The notes: generated from the letters alone by a model not told the origin. Counted from the stretch's first letter, positions 54,542 through 63,984 are shown. The stretch: 64,000 nt of DNA from Roseovarius lutimaris (GCF_900115165.1 NZ_FOVP01000018.1:1-64000), one strand, 5' to 3'. Numbers and translations are program-made.

Positions 54542-57274
54542 TCAGGGTTCCTGTTTGCTAAGGGCAAGGATCGACACCGCGACAAAGAAAACAGCAAAAC
54601 CCGCCAGGGCGAGATGGTTTTTCCAAAGCTCCGCAAAGCCAAGATCCTTGGTGAATGTGCCAACGCTGATCTGTTGATACCAACCCGACGGAAAGCTTAG
54701 CCCGATCATCTGCCCGCTGCCCGAAAGCGAGGAGACCGGAACCAGAAGCCCCGAGAAATTGACCGCCGGAATGATGGCGATGATAGCTGTGGCAAAGGTG
54801 GCGGCGACCTGCGTTTTGGTGAAGGTCGAGACCAGAACCCCGAACCCGGTTGTCGCCAGTACATAGAGCAATGTGCCGATCACAAGCGTCAGGCCAGAGC
54901 CCTTTATGGGCACCTCGAACACCCCATATGCGACCATCAACAGGGTCAAAAAGCTAAGCATCGCGATGACCACATAGGGCAGCTGTTTGCCCAGAAGAAA
55001 CTCTGCCCGCGTCACGGGGGTCGAGCGGAAATTGGCGATTGATCCGGTCTCTTTTTCGCGCACAACGCCCATGGCCGCCATCATCGACGGGATGAGAACA
55101 AGCATCAGCATGATTACCGATGGCACCATGGCAACGACGCTTTTGAACGCCTGATTATACCGAAAACGGGTCTCGATATCGGCGGCACTCGTATCGACGC
55201 CCTCGCCGTAGGTGCGCTCGATCTGATCCGCCATATAGGATTGGGCCAACCCGAGCAGATAGCCGCGTGTCGTTTCCGCCCGAAACGGCATTGCTGCATC
55301 GACAGCGGCGCGCACTTCGGGGGTTTTGCCGCTCAACAGGTCCCGACCGAAGTCAGGCGGGATTTCGATGGCAATGGCGATCTCTGCGTCGCGCAGGCGC
55401 GCGGCAAGCTCGGTCGCGCTTGTTGCCGGGGCGCGTTCTTCAAAATAGCGCGAGCCGGAAAACGCTTCGAGAAGGGTTCGGCTCTCGGCGGTCTGATCCT
55501 GATCCAGCACCGCGTAGGGCAGATCGGTCACGTCAAACGAGATGCCATAGCCGAACGTCAGCATCAGAATGACAGGCCCCAGAAAGGCAAAGGTCAGCCG
55601 CAACCGGTCGCGCAGGATTTCCATCGTTTCGCGGCGCGCAAACGCCCACATCCGCGCCAGACCACCACCGGACCGCGCGCGATCGCCGGTTTGCGCCTCT
55701 GACGGCAGTGTTGGCGCCTTGGCCTTGCCGGTTGGCGCATCGCCGTCGGCGGCGTCCTCAAGATAGCTGACAAAGGCCTCATTCAGGTTTTCCGTGCCCT
55801 TGGACGCCGCGATTTCAGCAGGCGTGCCAACGCTCAGAACCCGCCCCGCATGCATCAGCGATATCCGGTCGCAACGCTGCGCCTCGTTCATGAAGTGGGT
55901 GGAGACGAATATCGTCACCCCGTCGTTGCGCGACAGCGCGATCAGGTGCTGCCAGAACGCGTCGCGCGCGACCGGATCGACACCCGATGTCGGCTCATCG
56001 AGGATCAGCACTTCGGGGGAATGGATCATCGCAACCGCAAGCTGAAGCCGCTGGCGGATGCCAAGGGGCAAGGCGTCGGGCCGCACCTCGGCAACATCGA
56101 CGAGATCGAATGTCGCCATCATCTCGCTGACCCGCCCTGCCCGCCTGATCACTGGCAACTGGTAAAGCTCGGCGTGCAGATCGAGATTCTGGCGCACGGT
56201 CAATTCGCTATAAAGCGAAAAGGATTGCGACATATATCCAACCCTCTGGCGGGTGCGCATGTCGCGCGCATCCAATGTCTCCCCGAACAAAAGCGCCTCG
56301 CCGGAACTGGCAGGCAGCAACCCGGTCAGCATCTTCATGGTCGTCGTCTTGCCGCAGCCGTTCGAGCCCAGAAACCCAAAGATTTCGCCGCGCTCGATCT
56401 CGAAGTTCACCCGATCAACCGCAACAAAATCCCCGAATTTGCGGGTCAGGGCCTTGGCCTGAATGGCGGGCGGGCCGCCAAGGTCTTGCCGGGGGGGCAC
56501 CACAACCTCGCTGTGCCCGCGGCGCTCATCCTCTGGCAACATGGCGATAAACGCCGCTTCGAGCGTTGGCTGGTTGCTTTGTTTCAGAATCTGACCCGGA
56601 CGTCCGGTCGCGATCACCTTGCCGTCCGACATCGCGGCCAACCAGTCAAAACGCTCGGCCTCTTCCATATAGGCGGTTGCCACGATCACGCTCATTTCCG
56701 GGCGTTGCCGGCGGATACGGTCGATCAGCTCCCAGAATTGCTGCCGCGACAGCGGATCGACGCCGGTCGTCGGCTCGTCGAGGATCAACAGGTCAGGATC
56801 GTGAATAAGCGCCGAACAAAGCGACAGCTTTTGCTTCATGCCGCCCGAAAGCTTGCCGGCGGGCCGATCAGGAAACGGGTCAAGCCCGGTAGCCTGAAGC
56901 AAATCGGCAATCCGGGCGGCGCGCTCGGCCTGTGATTGGGCAAACAGCCGACCGAAGAAATCCAGGTTCTCGGTGACGCTCAACGTCGGATAAAGATTGC
57001 GCCCAAGGCCCTGCGGCATATAGGCGATACGGTGGTTGCAGGCCCGCAGATGCCTGCGATCCCGAACATCGCCGTCCAGCACCTGCACATTACCGGTTTG
57101 AAGCCGCCGAACACCCGCCAGCAGGGCCAGTAGCGTCGATTTGCCAACACCATCCGGGCCAATCAGACCGGCCATGCAGCCCGCAGGCACGTCCAGCGTG
57201 ATATCGTCCAGGGCCGCCGTCCCGCCATAGCGATGCGTGACCGCCGAGAGCGTCGCGACCGGGGACGGGATCAT
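54542..57274 (-). CDS. rbbA: RbbA-like ABC exporter: two ATPase domains fused to an ABC-2 permease
   Basis: The 910-residue protein has two ATP-binding cassettes (Walker A GPDGVGKST near residue 40 and GSNGCGKTT near 300; signatures LSGGMKQKLSL and, weaker, LPLGIRQRLQL; Walker B LLILDEPTTGVDP and VLILDEPTSGVDP). A C-terminal ABC-2 permease follows (~540-910). The second signature lacks the usual SGG. Walker A of domain 1 has Asp-Gly-Val in place of Asn-Gly-Ala or similar. Export substrate unknown. Overlaps the hlyD-like gene by 4 bases. Confidence 0.88.
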   Translation of the reverse strand: MIPSPVATLSAVTHRYGGTAALDDITLDVPAGCMAGLIGPDGVGKSTLLALLAGVRRLQTGNVQVLDGDVRDRRHLRACNHRIAYMPQGLGRNLYPTLSVTENLDFFGRLFAQSQAERAARIADLLQATGLDPFPDRPAGKLSGGMKQKLSLCSALIHDPDLLILDEPTTGVDPLSRQQFWELIDRIRRQRPEMSVIVATAYMEEAERFDWLAAMSDGKVIATGRPGQILKQSNQPTLEAAFIAMLPEDERRGHSEVVVPPRQDLGGPPAIQAKALTRKFGDFVAVDRVNFEIERGEIFGFLGSNGCGKTTTMKMLTGLLPASSGEALLFGETLDARDMRTRQRVGYMSQSFSLYSELTVRQNLDLHAELYQLPVIRRAGRVSEMMATFDLVDVAEVRPDALPLGIRQRLQLAVAMIHSPEVLILDEPTSGVDPVARDAFWQHLIALSRNDGVTIFVSTHFMNEAQRCDRISLMHAGRVLSVGTPAEIAASKGTENLNEAFVSYLEDAADGDAPTGKAKAPTLPSEAQTGDRARSGGGLARMWAFARRETMEILRDRLRLTFAFLGPVILMLTFGYGISFDVTDLPYAVLDQDQTAESRTLLEAFSGSRYFEERAPATSATELAARLRDAEIAIAIEIPPDFGRDLLSGKTPEVRAAVDAAMPFRAETTRGYLLGLAQSYMADQIERTYGEGVDTSAADIETRFRYNQAFKSVVAMVPSVIMLMLVLIPSMMAAMGVVREKETGSIANFRSTPVTRAEFLLGKQLPYVVIAMLSFLTLLMVAYGVFEVPIKGSGLTLVIGTLLYVLATTGFGVLVSTFTKTQVAATFATAIIAIIPAVNFSGLLVPVSSLSGSGQMIGLSFPSGWYQQISVGTFTKDLGFAELWKNHLALAGFAVFFVAVSILALSKQEP

Positions 57275-58251
57275 TGTGGCAATCTCACCGCAAGCTCCGG
57301 CGGCCAGGCCATATTTTCATCGACCAGCACATAGCCGACACCCGGCACCCCGCCGCGTGCGCGGTCCTGATAATCGGCCAAAAGCTCGGGCGCGATTGTC
57401 AGCTTGACGCGAAACATCAGCTGATCGCGCTCATCGCTGGTCTCGACCGATTTTGGGGTAAACTGAGCCGTACTGGCGACAAATGTCACCTTGGCAGGGA
57501 TCACATAGTCGGGGATCGCGTCCAGAATGATCCGGGCCTCGGCACCAATCGCCAGGCGCCCGACATCACGCGATGGCAGGAATATCGTCATGTACATGTC
57601 CGACAGGTCGGTCAGCGTAACGACGCTGCTGCCTGCCGCCACGACTTCGCCGACATGTTCCAACAGGTATTGCACACGCCCGGCACGTGGCGCTTTCAGG
57701 TGCGAGTCGTCGATCAGGCTTTGCACCCCGGCGACGCCCGCCTCGGCGGCGGCGATGGTCGCCTCGGCCAGAGGAATGCCAGCCTCGGCGGCTGCAAGGG
57801 CGGCTTCCGCGCTCTCCAGAACGGTGCGCTGCGCATCCAGTTTCGCCTGACTGTTGAACCCGCTGTCCGCCAGCTTTTCGACCCGGTTGAATTCGGCCCT
57901 TGCCGTGGTCAGTTCCGATTGGCGCTGCCGCAACAGGGCTTCGGCCTGGAGTTTCTGCTGCTGCGCCTGAAGAACGCTTGCCTGTGCCTGACGCAACTCT
58001 GCCTCAAGATCAGCGGTATCCATCTTGGCAATCAGTTGCCCTTTTTCGACCCAATCCCCTTCGGCAACGAGAACCTCGGCCACGCGACCGGCCAATTTGG
58101 TCGCAACGGAAATCCGTTCCGCCTCGATTCGCCCGTTGGAGCGGCTGATGCCAGCCGGAAGGTTCGAGCCCTGCGATATCTGCCACCACGCAGCACCGGC
58201 AATACCGGCCGCAATCAACAGCACGGCCACGGCCATTGTGCTTTTTTTCAT
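57271..58251 (-). CDS. HlyD-family periplasmic adaptor (YhiI-like)
   Basis: The ~326-residue protein has one N-terminal helix (MAVAVLLIAAGIAGAAWW), a biotinyl-lipoyl-like lead part (GRVAEVLVAEGDWVEKGQLIAKMD), an alpha-helical coiled-coil hairpin rich in Ala, Gln and Glu (~100-200) and the closing half-lipoyl LKAPRAGRVQYLLEHVGEVV. It links the ABC exporter to an outer-membrane channel. I use ATG 58251, with AGGATCGAG before it; in-frame ATG 58269 is possible. First gene of hlyD-rbbA-yhhJ. Confidence 0.85.
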   Translation of the reverse strand: MKKSTMAVAVLLIAAGIAGAAWWQISQGSNLPAGISRSNGRIEAERISVATKLAGRVAEVLVAEGDWVEKGQLIAKMDTADLEAELRQAQASVLQAQQQKLQAEALLRQRQSELTTARAEFNRVEKLADSGFNSQAKLDAQRTVLESAEAALAAAEAGIPLAEATIAAAEAGVAGVQSLIDDSHLKAPRAGRVQYLLEHVGEVVAAGSSVVTLTDLSDMYMTIFLPSRDVGRLAIGAEARIILDAIPDYVIPAKVTFVASTAQFTPKSVETSDERDQLMFRVKLTIAPELLADYQDRARGGVPGVGYVLVDENMAWPPELAVRLPQ

Positions 58252-58350
58252 GATCTCGATCCTATTCATTGGGCAAACACGGAAAAACAGGCGCGTTTTC
58301 GCTCGCTTTTTATCGTTTACGTTAGTTAGTCGTCGCGGACAGCGCATACA

Positions 58351-58364
58351 TTGACGCAGATCAA
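58351..58364. promoter_or_regulatory. FNR/FnrL box between hlyD-like and phaC-like genes
   Basis: TTGACGCAGATCAA matches TTGAT-N4-ATCAA in nine of ten positions. It ends 65 bases before the phaC ATG and begins about 100 bases before the hlyD ATG on the other side. It may control either operon or both. Confidence 0.7.
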
Positions 58365-58429
58365 TCACGGATGACTTGCAGTTAGATATCACTCACTCAA
58401 GTTTTCATTGAACAAGAAAGGTTTGGGCA

Positions 58430-60271
58430 ATGGCGCGCGTTACATCACTTCACAACAAAAGGCCCTCCGCTGAAAAAAAAGCCAAAGTCGCCCCTAAAAG
58501 CGGCAAGTTGGCATTGGCCCCCGCCCTGCGGCCCGAGCCTTTGGCACACACGCATGCGACCATGGAGCAGGCTTTGGACAAGGGGCTGAAGGCCGCGCAG
58601 GCGCGCTTTACCGGCGGGTTGTCTCCGATTGCCCTTGCCGCGGCCTATTCGGATTGGGCGTTGCATCTGTCGTCGGCCCCCGGCAAGCAGTTGCAACTTG
58701 TGGAAAAAGCCGTCAAGAAAACATCGCGTTTAGCCAATTATGCGGGGATGTGTGCCAGCAATCGCGATACGACCGAAACCTGCATAACGCCACTGCCCCA
58801 AGACAAGCGGTTCACCGGGGAAGCCTGGCAAAAGTGGCCCTTCAACGTCATGTCGCAGGCGTTTCTTCTCAATCAGCAATGGTGGCACAACGCGACCACC
58901 GGGGTGGAAGGCGTTACCGAACAGCATGAGAATGTTGTAGAATTTGCGACCCGCCAGATGTTGGATGTTTTCTCACCATCGAATTTTGCGATGACCAACC
59001 CCGAGGTGCTGTCCAAGACCTATCAACAAGGTGGCATGAACCTGCTGCGCGGCTGGCAGAACTTTCTGGAGGATGCCGCGCGCGTAAATACAGGCAAGAA
59101 ACCGGTCGGGGCCGAGGCCTTCGAGGTCGGGCGCAACCTGGCGACCACTGCGGGCAAGGTTGTCTATCGCAATCACCTGATCGAGCTTATCCAATATGCG
59201 CCCACCACCGACAAGGTCCGCCCCGAACCCATTCTGATCGTTCCGGCCTGGATCATGAAATATTACATTCTCGATTTGTCCGAGCAAAACTCACTTGTGC
59301 GCTATCTGACATCGCAGGGGTTCACCGTTTTCATGGTGTCCTGGAAAAACCCCGACGCCGAAGACCGCGATCTGGGGATGGATGATTACCTTTCGCTCGG
59401 CATCATGGATGCGCTCGATGCCGTCAGCGCCATCACCGAGGGGCAGAAAATTCACGCCGTGGGATACTGTCTTGGCGGCACCCTGCTTTCCATCGCGGCG
59501 GCCGCAATGGCGCGCGACAATGACAAACGCCTGCAAACTCTGACGCTGCTGGCCGCCCAGGTCGATTTTACCGAAGCGGGCGAATTGACATTGTTCATCA
59601 ACGAAAGCCAGCTCACCTATCTGGAAGATATCATGTGGGACAAGGGCTATCTGGACACGACGCAGATGGCCGGCGCGTTCCAGCTTTTGCGCTCGAACGA
59701 TCTGATTTGGTCGCGGGTGATCCATGATTACCTGATGGGCGAGCGCTCTGAAATGAACGATCTCATGGCTTGGAACGCCGATGCGACGCGGATGCCTTAT
59801 CGGATGCATTCGCAATACCTGCGACAGCTGTTTCTGAAAAACGATCTCGCCGAGGGGCGCTATCATGTCGGTGATCGCCCGATTGCAATCTCTGATATCC
59901 GCGCGCCGGTGTTCATGGTCGGCACCGAACGCGACCACGTCGCGCCCTGGCATTCGGTCTATAAATTCAATCTGCTGTCTGACACGGATGTCACCTTTGT
60001 TCTGACCAGCGGCGGGCATAATGCCGGGATCGTATCGGAGCCGGGGCACCCGCGCCGCCACTATCGGATGCAATCCAAGACCAAGGATGCGCCCTATACC
60101 GACCCGGATCGCTGGTGGACGCAATCGCAACCAACCGATGGCTCCTGGTGGCCCGCGCTTGTCGATTGGCTATCTGACAGGTCGGGCGATCCGGTGGATC
60201 CGCCGTCGCTCGGGTCAGAGGGCTATGAGCCGCTCTGCGACGCGCCCGGCACATATGTTTTTCAGGAGTGA
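58430..60271 (+). CDS. phaC: PHA/PHB synthase family protein
   Basis: The 613-residue protein has the PHA synthase lipase-like box GYCLGG with catalytic Cys347, the Asp region MAWNADATRMPYRMHSQYLR and the His region TSGGHNAGIVSEPG; WIMKYYILDLSEQNSLVRYL is also typical. The Lys/Ala-rich N-terminus (residues ~8-35) is unusual and could aid granule or phasin contact. It polymerises 3-hydroxyacyl-CoA. The gene opens an operon with fabI, a small acidic protein, a MaoC-PTA fusion and ackA, behind an FNR box. No phaA/phaB here. Confidence 0.88.
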   Translation: MARVTSLHNKRPSAEKKAKVAPKSGKLALAPALRPEPLAHTHATMEQALDKGLKAAQARFTGGLSPIALAAAYSDWALHLSSAPGKQLQLVEKAVKKTSRLANYAGMCASNRDTTETCITPLPQDKRFTGEAWQKWPFNVMSQAFLLNQQWWHNATTGVEGVTEQHENVVEFATRQMLDVFSPSNFAMTNPEVLSKTYQQGGMNLLRGWQNFLEDAARVNTGKKPVGAEAFEVGRNLATTAGKVVYRNHLIELIQYAPTTDKVRPEPILIVPAWIMKYYILDLSEQNSLVRYLTSQGFTVFMVSWKNPDAEDRDLGMDDYLSLGIMDALDAVSAITEGQKIHAVGYCLGGTLLSIAAAAMARDNDKRLQTLTLLAAQVDFTEAGELTLFINESQLTYLEDIMWDKGYLDTTQMAGAFQLLRSNDLIWSRVIHDYLMGERSEMNDLMAWNADATRMPYRMHSQYLRQLFLKNDLAEGRYHVGDRPIAISDIRAPVFMVGTERDHVAPWHSVYKFNLLSDTDVTFVLTSGGHNAGIVSEPGHPRRHYRMQSKTKDAPYTDPDRWWTQSQPTDGSWWPALVDWLSDRSGDPVDPPSLGSEGYEPLCDAPGTYVFQE

Positions 60272-60277
60272 GCGGTG

Positions 60278-61048
60278 ATGCTGGAAACCCTGCTCAGCGG
60301 CAAACGCGGGCTCATCGTCGGGATCGCGAACGAGCATTCCATCGCCGCAGGCTGTGCCATGGCGCTACGTGCGGCTGGCGCAGAGCTTGCTGTGACCTAT
60401 GCCAATGAAAAATCCAAACCCTACATTTCCCCGGTGGTGGCTAAGCTGGAGGCCCCCTTGTTTCTTCCTCTGGATGTCGAGGTTGACGGGCAGATGGAGG
60501 CCGTTTTTGACGCGATCAGATCGCAATGGGGGCAGCTCGACTTTGTGCTGCACTCGATCGCCTATTGTCCGAAAGACGACCTGCATGGGCCGGTGAGTGC
60601 ATGTTCCAAGGAAGGCTTCGCGCAGGCGATGGATATCTCGGTGCATTCGTTGATCCGCATGACCCGGCTGGCCGTGCCCTTGATGAAAAACGGCGGCAGC
60701 ATCCTGACGATGAGTTATTATGGCGCCGAGAAGGTGGTCGATCATTACAACATCATGGGGCCGGTCAAATCGGCGCTTGAGGGCACTGTGCGTTACCTCG
60801 CCGCAGAGCTTGGGCCGAGGCAAATCCGCGTCAACGCGATCTCGCCCGGCCCCCTGCAAACGCGCGCCGGGTCGGGAATCGACCACTTTGACGAATTGAT
60901 CGACGCGGCGCAAAAACGTGCGCCAGAGCAAAGCCTCGTCAGTATCGAGGATGTGGGCCACATGGCTGTCGGGCTGGTCAGCAACCTGTCGTGCAAGGTG
61001 ACCGGCAATATCGCCTATGTCGACGGCGGGTATCACGTGCGCGCCTGA
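60278..61048 (+). CDS. fabI: Enoyl-ACP reductase (FabI-like)
   Basis: The 256-residue SDR-type enzyme has the FabI start LLSGKRGLIVGIANEHSIAAGCA and the Tyr-x6-Lys pair in YNIMGPVKSALEGTVRYLAAELG, followed by RVNAISPGPLQTRAGSGI. It reduces the 2-enoyl thioester with NAD(P)H. An extra fabI inside a PHA/acyl-phosphate operon may act on CoA esters or serve redox balance. CAGGAG precedes the ATG at 60278; GTG 60275 is an alternative. Confidence 0.85.
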   Translation: MLETLLSGKRGLIVGIANEHSIAAGCAMALRAAGAELAVTYANEKSKPYISPVVAKLEAPLFLPLDVEVDGQMEAVFDAIRSQWGQLDFVLHSIAYCPKDDLHGPVSACSKEGFAQAMDISVHSLIRMTRLAVPLMKNGGSILTMSYYGAEKVVDHYNIMGPVKSALEGTVRYLAAELGPRQIRVNAISPGPLQTRAGSGIDHFDELIDAAQKRAPEQSLVSIEDVGHMAVGLVSNLSCKVTGNIAYVDGGYHVRA

Positions 61049-61090
61049 CGTCGCACGCCCAATTCACAAACACTGCGAAAGGAACACAAT

Positions 61091-61363
61091 ATGTCCAAGA
61101 AACCTATCCACTGGAATCCCGACCTTAGCTATCCCACCGGCAAAGGCGCCACCGAACAGCGCTTTACCGCGACGGTCGATGGCGATGAGTTGGAGATCGA
61201 CACCCACCCCTGGGGCGAGGCCGATCTCAAGATCAACGGCAAAGCCGAAGCCCATGTCGAAGGCAAACCATCCGATGGCGATGCGTTTCGTGAGATCGAG
61301 GATATTGCCGAAGACATCGAAGACCATAAAACCAGGGACGGTCAATCACCGTCCGCCATCTAA
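61091..61363 (+). CDS. 90-residue acidic protein, unknown function
   Basis: The product is hydrophilic, with an acidic C-terminal part (DAFREIEDIAEDIEDHKT) after a strand-like first half (IHWNPDLSYPTGKGATEQRFTAT; pieces read from the frame). No family is recognised and no signal peptide is seen. CGAAAGGAAC precedes the start. It sits between fabI and the MaoC-PTA fusion and could be a small regulator or granule-associated protein. Confidence 0.6.
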   Translation: MSKKPIHWNPDLSYPTGKGATEQRFTATVDGDELEIDTHPWGEADLKINGKAEAHVEGKPSDGDAFREIEDIAEDIEDHKTRDGQSPSAI

Positions 61364-61390
61364 GCCGATATCGGCAAAAGGCCCCCTGCC

Positions 61391-62788
61391 ATGCAATTCA
61401 TTGAAAACAAGACCTTCGACGAACTCAAAATCGGCGACAGCGCAGAGCTTACCCGCACGCTGAAACCCGAGGACATCGAGTTGTTCGCGGTCATGTCGGG
61501 CGATGTGAACCCGGCCCATGTCGATGCCGAATACGCCAGTTCGGATATGTTTCACAAAGTCATCGCCCATGGCATGTGGGGCGGCGCGCTGATTTCCGCC
61601 GTTCTCGGGACCGAGCTTCCGGGGCCGGGCACCATCTATCTGAATCAGAACTTCAGCTTTCGACGCCCCGTTGGCCTTGGCGATACGGTCACCATTCGGG
61701 TGACTGTCGCGCAAAAGAGCGCCGAGCACCATCATGTGACTCTCGATTGTGTCTGTACCAATCAAAACGGTGAGACCGTGATCGAAGGTCAGGCAGAGGT
61801 GATCGCGCCGACAGAAAAGGTGCGCCGGCCTCGTGTCGCCCTGCCCGAGGTGCATCTTCATGAGCGCGGCGCCCGCTTCAATGATCTGATCGCGGCAACA
61901 TCCTCGCTTGCGCCGGTGCGCACGGCTGTGGTTCACCCCTGCGATGCGCTGTCGCTCGAAGGCGCGTTGGAGGCGGGCGCGAAGGGCATGATCGTGCCCG
62001 TGCTGGTCGGCCCCAAGGCCAGAATTGAGGCCGCGGCCGCCGAAATCGGGCGCGATCTGAGCGGCATTGAAATCGTCGATGCGCCCCACAGTCATGCCGC
62101 CGCGGAAACCGCCGTTGCCTTAGCGCGCGCGGGCAAGGTTCATATGTTGATGAAGGGCAAGATTCACACCGATGAATTGCTGGAACCCGTCGTCAACAAG
62201 GACACCGGCCTGCGCACCGAACGCCGGATGAGCCATGTTTTCGTGCTCGATGTTCCAAGCTATCCCAAACCGCTGTTGATCAGCGATGCCGCGATCAACA
62301 TCTTTCCCGATCTTCAGACCAAAGGCGACATCGTGCAGAACGCCATTGACCTGGCCCTCGCCCTTGGCATCGACCTGCCACGTGTCGCGGTGCTATCGGC
62401 GGTCGAAACCGTGACGCCAAGCATCCCCTCGACACTCGATGCGGCGGGCCTGTGCAAGATGGCGGAGCGTGGTCAGATCACCGGCGGTTTGATTGACGGG
62501 CCGCTGGCCTTTGACAACGCCGTGTCCGCATCCGCCGCTGACGCCAAGGGCATTCAGTCGCAGGTCGCCGGTCAGGCAGATATCCTGATCGTTCCCGATC
62601 TTGAGGCCGGAAACATGGTGGCCAAGCAACTCATCTATCTGGCCGGGGCAGATGCGGCCGGCCTCGTGCTTGGCGCCCGCATCCCGATCGTGCTGACCAG
62701 CCGGGCGGATGGCGTCATGTCGCGCCTCGCCTCGGCGGCGATGGCGCAGCTGTTCGTACATCACCGCGCTGCCGGGGGTCTGTCATGA
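61391..62788 (+). CDS. Bifunctional enoyl-CoA hydratase (MaoC) / phosphate acyltransferase
   Basis: The 465-residue protein joins an N-terminal MaoC-like hot-dog domain (residues ~1-140; SGDVNPAHVDAEYA with the Asp-x4-His dyad of R-specific hydratases, and GMWGGALISAVLGTELPGPGTIY) to a C-terminal phosphotransacetylase/phosphotransbutyrylase domain (residues ~155-460; LMKGKIHTDELLEPVV). It can hydrate an enoyl-CoA to (R)-3-hydroxyacyl-CoA and turn acyl-CoA to acyl phosphate. It overlaps ackA by four bases. Confidence 0.88.
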   Translation: MQFIENKTFDELKIGDSAELTRTLKPEDIELFAVMSGDVNPAHVDAEYASSDMFHKVIAHGMWGGALISAVLGTELPGPGTIYLNQNFSFRRPVGLGDTVTIRVTVAQKSAEHHHVTLDCVCTNQNGETVIEGQAEVIAPTEKVRRPRVALPEVHLHERGARFNDLIAATSSLAPVRTAVVHPCDALSLEGALEAGAKGMIVPVLVGPKARIEAAAAEIGRDLSGIEIVDAPHSHAAAETAVALARAGKVHMLMKGKIHTDELLEPVVNKDTGLRTERRMSHVFVLDVPSYPKPLLISDAAINIFPDLQTKGDIVQNAIDLALALGIDLPRVAVLSAVETVTPSIPSTLDAAGLCKMAERGQITGGLIDGPLAFDNAVSASAADAKGIQSQVAGQADILIVPDLEAGNMVAKQLIYLAGADAAGLVLGARIPIVLTSRADGVMSRLASAAMAQLFVHHRAAGGLS

Positions 62789-63984
62789 GGAGGGTGTTCC
62801 TGACCCTGAATGCCGGGTCCTCCAGCCTTAAGTTTGCGGTATTTGACAGCGATAACTCGTCGACAACGCCGTTGACCAAAGGCACTATTGCGGGGATCGG
62901 CGGAACGCCGGTTTTTTCGGCACGTGACACTGCTGGCGGTGCTCTTGACGCGGGCGCCATGACCGCGCTTGACGTGGCCTCTGACCATGAGACGGTGATT
63001 GCGCTCTTGCTGCCCTGGCTGGCAAACCATTTCGGGGGCCTGCCGCTTCTGGCGGTCGGGCACCGGGTTGTGCATGGTGGCCAACACTATCGCGATCCGA
63101 CACTGATTTCCCCCTCGGTTCTGCAATACCTTGAAGCACTGGTTCCGCTGGCCCCGCTGCATCAACCCCACAATATCGCGGCAATCCGCGCCGTCGCGAA
63201 ATGGCGACCCGACATTCCCCAGATCGCCTGTTTCGACACCGGCTTTCACCGCAGCCAGAACCATCTGGCCCAGCTGTTCGCCCTGCCCCGCGATCTGACG
63301 GATGAGGGGGTGATCCGCTACGGGTTTCACGGGCTGTCCTATGACTATATCGCCAGCATCCTGCCGAACCATCTTGGCGACCGCGCCTCGGGCCGGGTGA
63401 TCGTGGCGCATCTTGGCAACGGCTCAAGCATGTGCGCCATGAAGGATCGCAAAAGCGTGGCAACCACCATGGGGTTCACCGCCCTCGACGGGTTGATGAT
63501 GGGGCGCCGCTGCGGGGCGCTTGACCCCGGTGTCGTGCTCTACCTGATGCAGGCCAAGGGCATGGCCGCGCCCGACATCGAAACCCTGCTCTACAAGCAC
63601 TCCGGTCTTCTGGGGGTGTCGGGCATGACCAACGACATGCAGGTCTTGCAAGACAGCGACAACCCGCACGCCCAGGAGGCCATCGCGCTGTTCTGTTACC
63701 GGGCCGCCAGTAGCCTCGCCGGGTTGTTGCCCGCTATCGGAGGGCTGGACGCCCTGGTCTTCACCGCCGGTATCGGTGAGAACTCCGCGCCGATCCGAAA
63801 AGCAATCTGCGATCATCTCGGCTGGTTGGGCATCACGTTGGACGATGCGGCAAACGACAGGAACGCCACCCGCATCAGCGCGGCCCACTCACAGGTCGGG
63901 GTCTTCGCCTTGCCGACAAACGAGGAAACCGTTGTTGCCGACGCCTGTCGGGGTCTTCTGACCCGAGCGGGGAAGCCGGAATAA
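62785..63984 (+). CDS. ackA: Acetate/propionate kinase
   Basis: The 399-residue ASKHA-fold kinase converts acyl phosphate and ADP to the acid and ATP. It has FLTLNAGSSSLKFAVF at the start, VGHRVVHGG, the RYGFHGLSYDYI motif, AHLGNGSSMCA and FTAGIGENSAPIR. It begins within the stop of the MaoC-PTA gene. With PTA it gives substrate-level ATP. The gene is complete; the window ends 16 bases later. Confidence 0.93.
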   Translation: MRRVFLTLNAGSSSLKFAVFDSDNSSTTPLTKGTIAGIGGTPVFSARDTAGGALDAGAMTALDVASDHETVIALLLPWLANHFGGLPLLAVGHRVVHGGQHYRDPTLISPSVLQYLEALVPLAPLHQPHNIAAIRAVAKWRPDIPQIACFDTGFHRSQNHLAQLFALPRDLTDEGVIRYGFHGLSYDYIASILPNHLGDRASGRVIVAHLGNGSSMCAMKDRKSVATTMGFTALDGLMMGRRCGALDPGVVLYLMQAKGMAAPDIETLLYKHSGLLGVSGMTNDMQVLQDSDNPHAQEAIALFCYRAASSLAGLLPAIGGLDALVFTAGIGENSAPIRKAICDHLGWLGITLDDAANDRNATRISAAHSQVGVFALPTNEETVVADACRGLLTRAGKPE

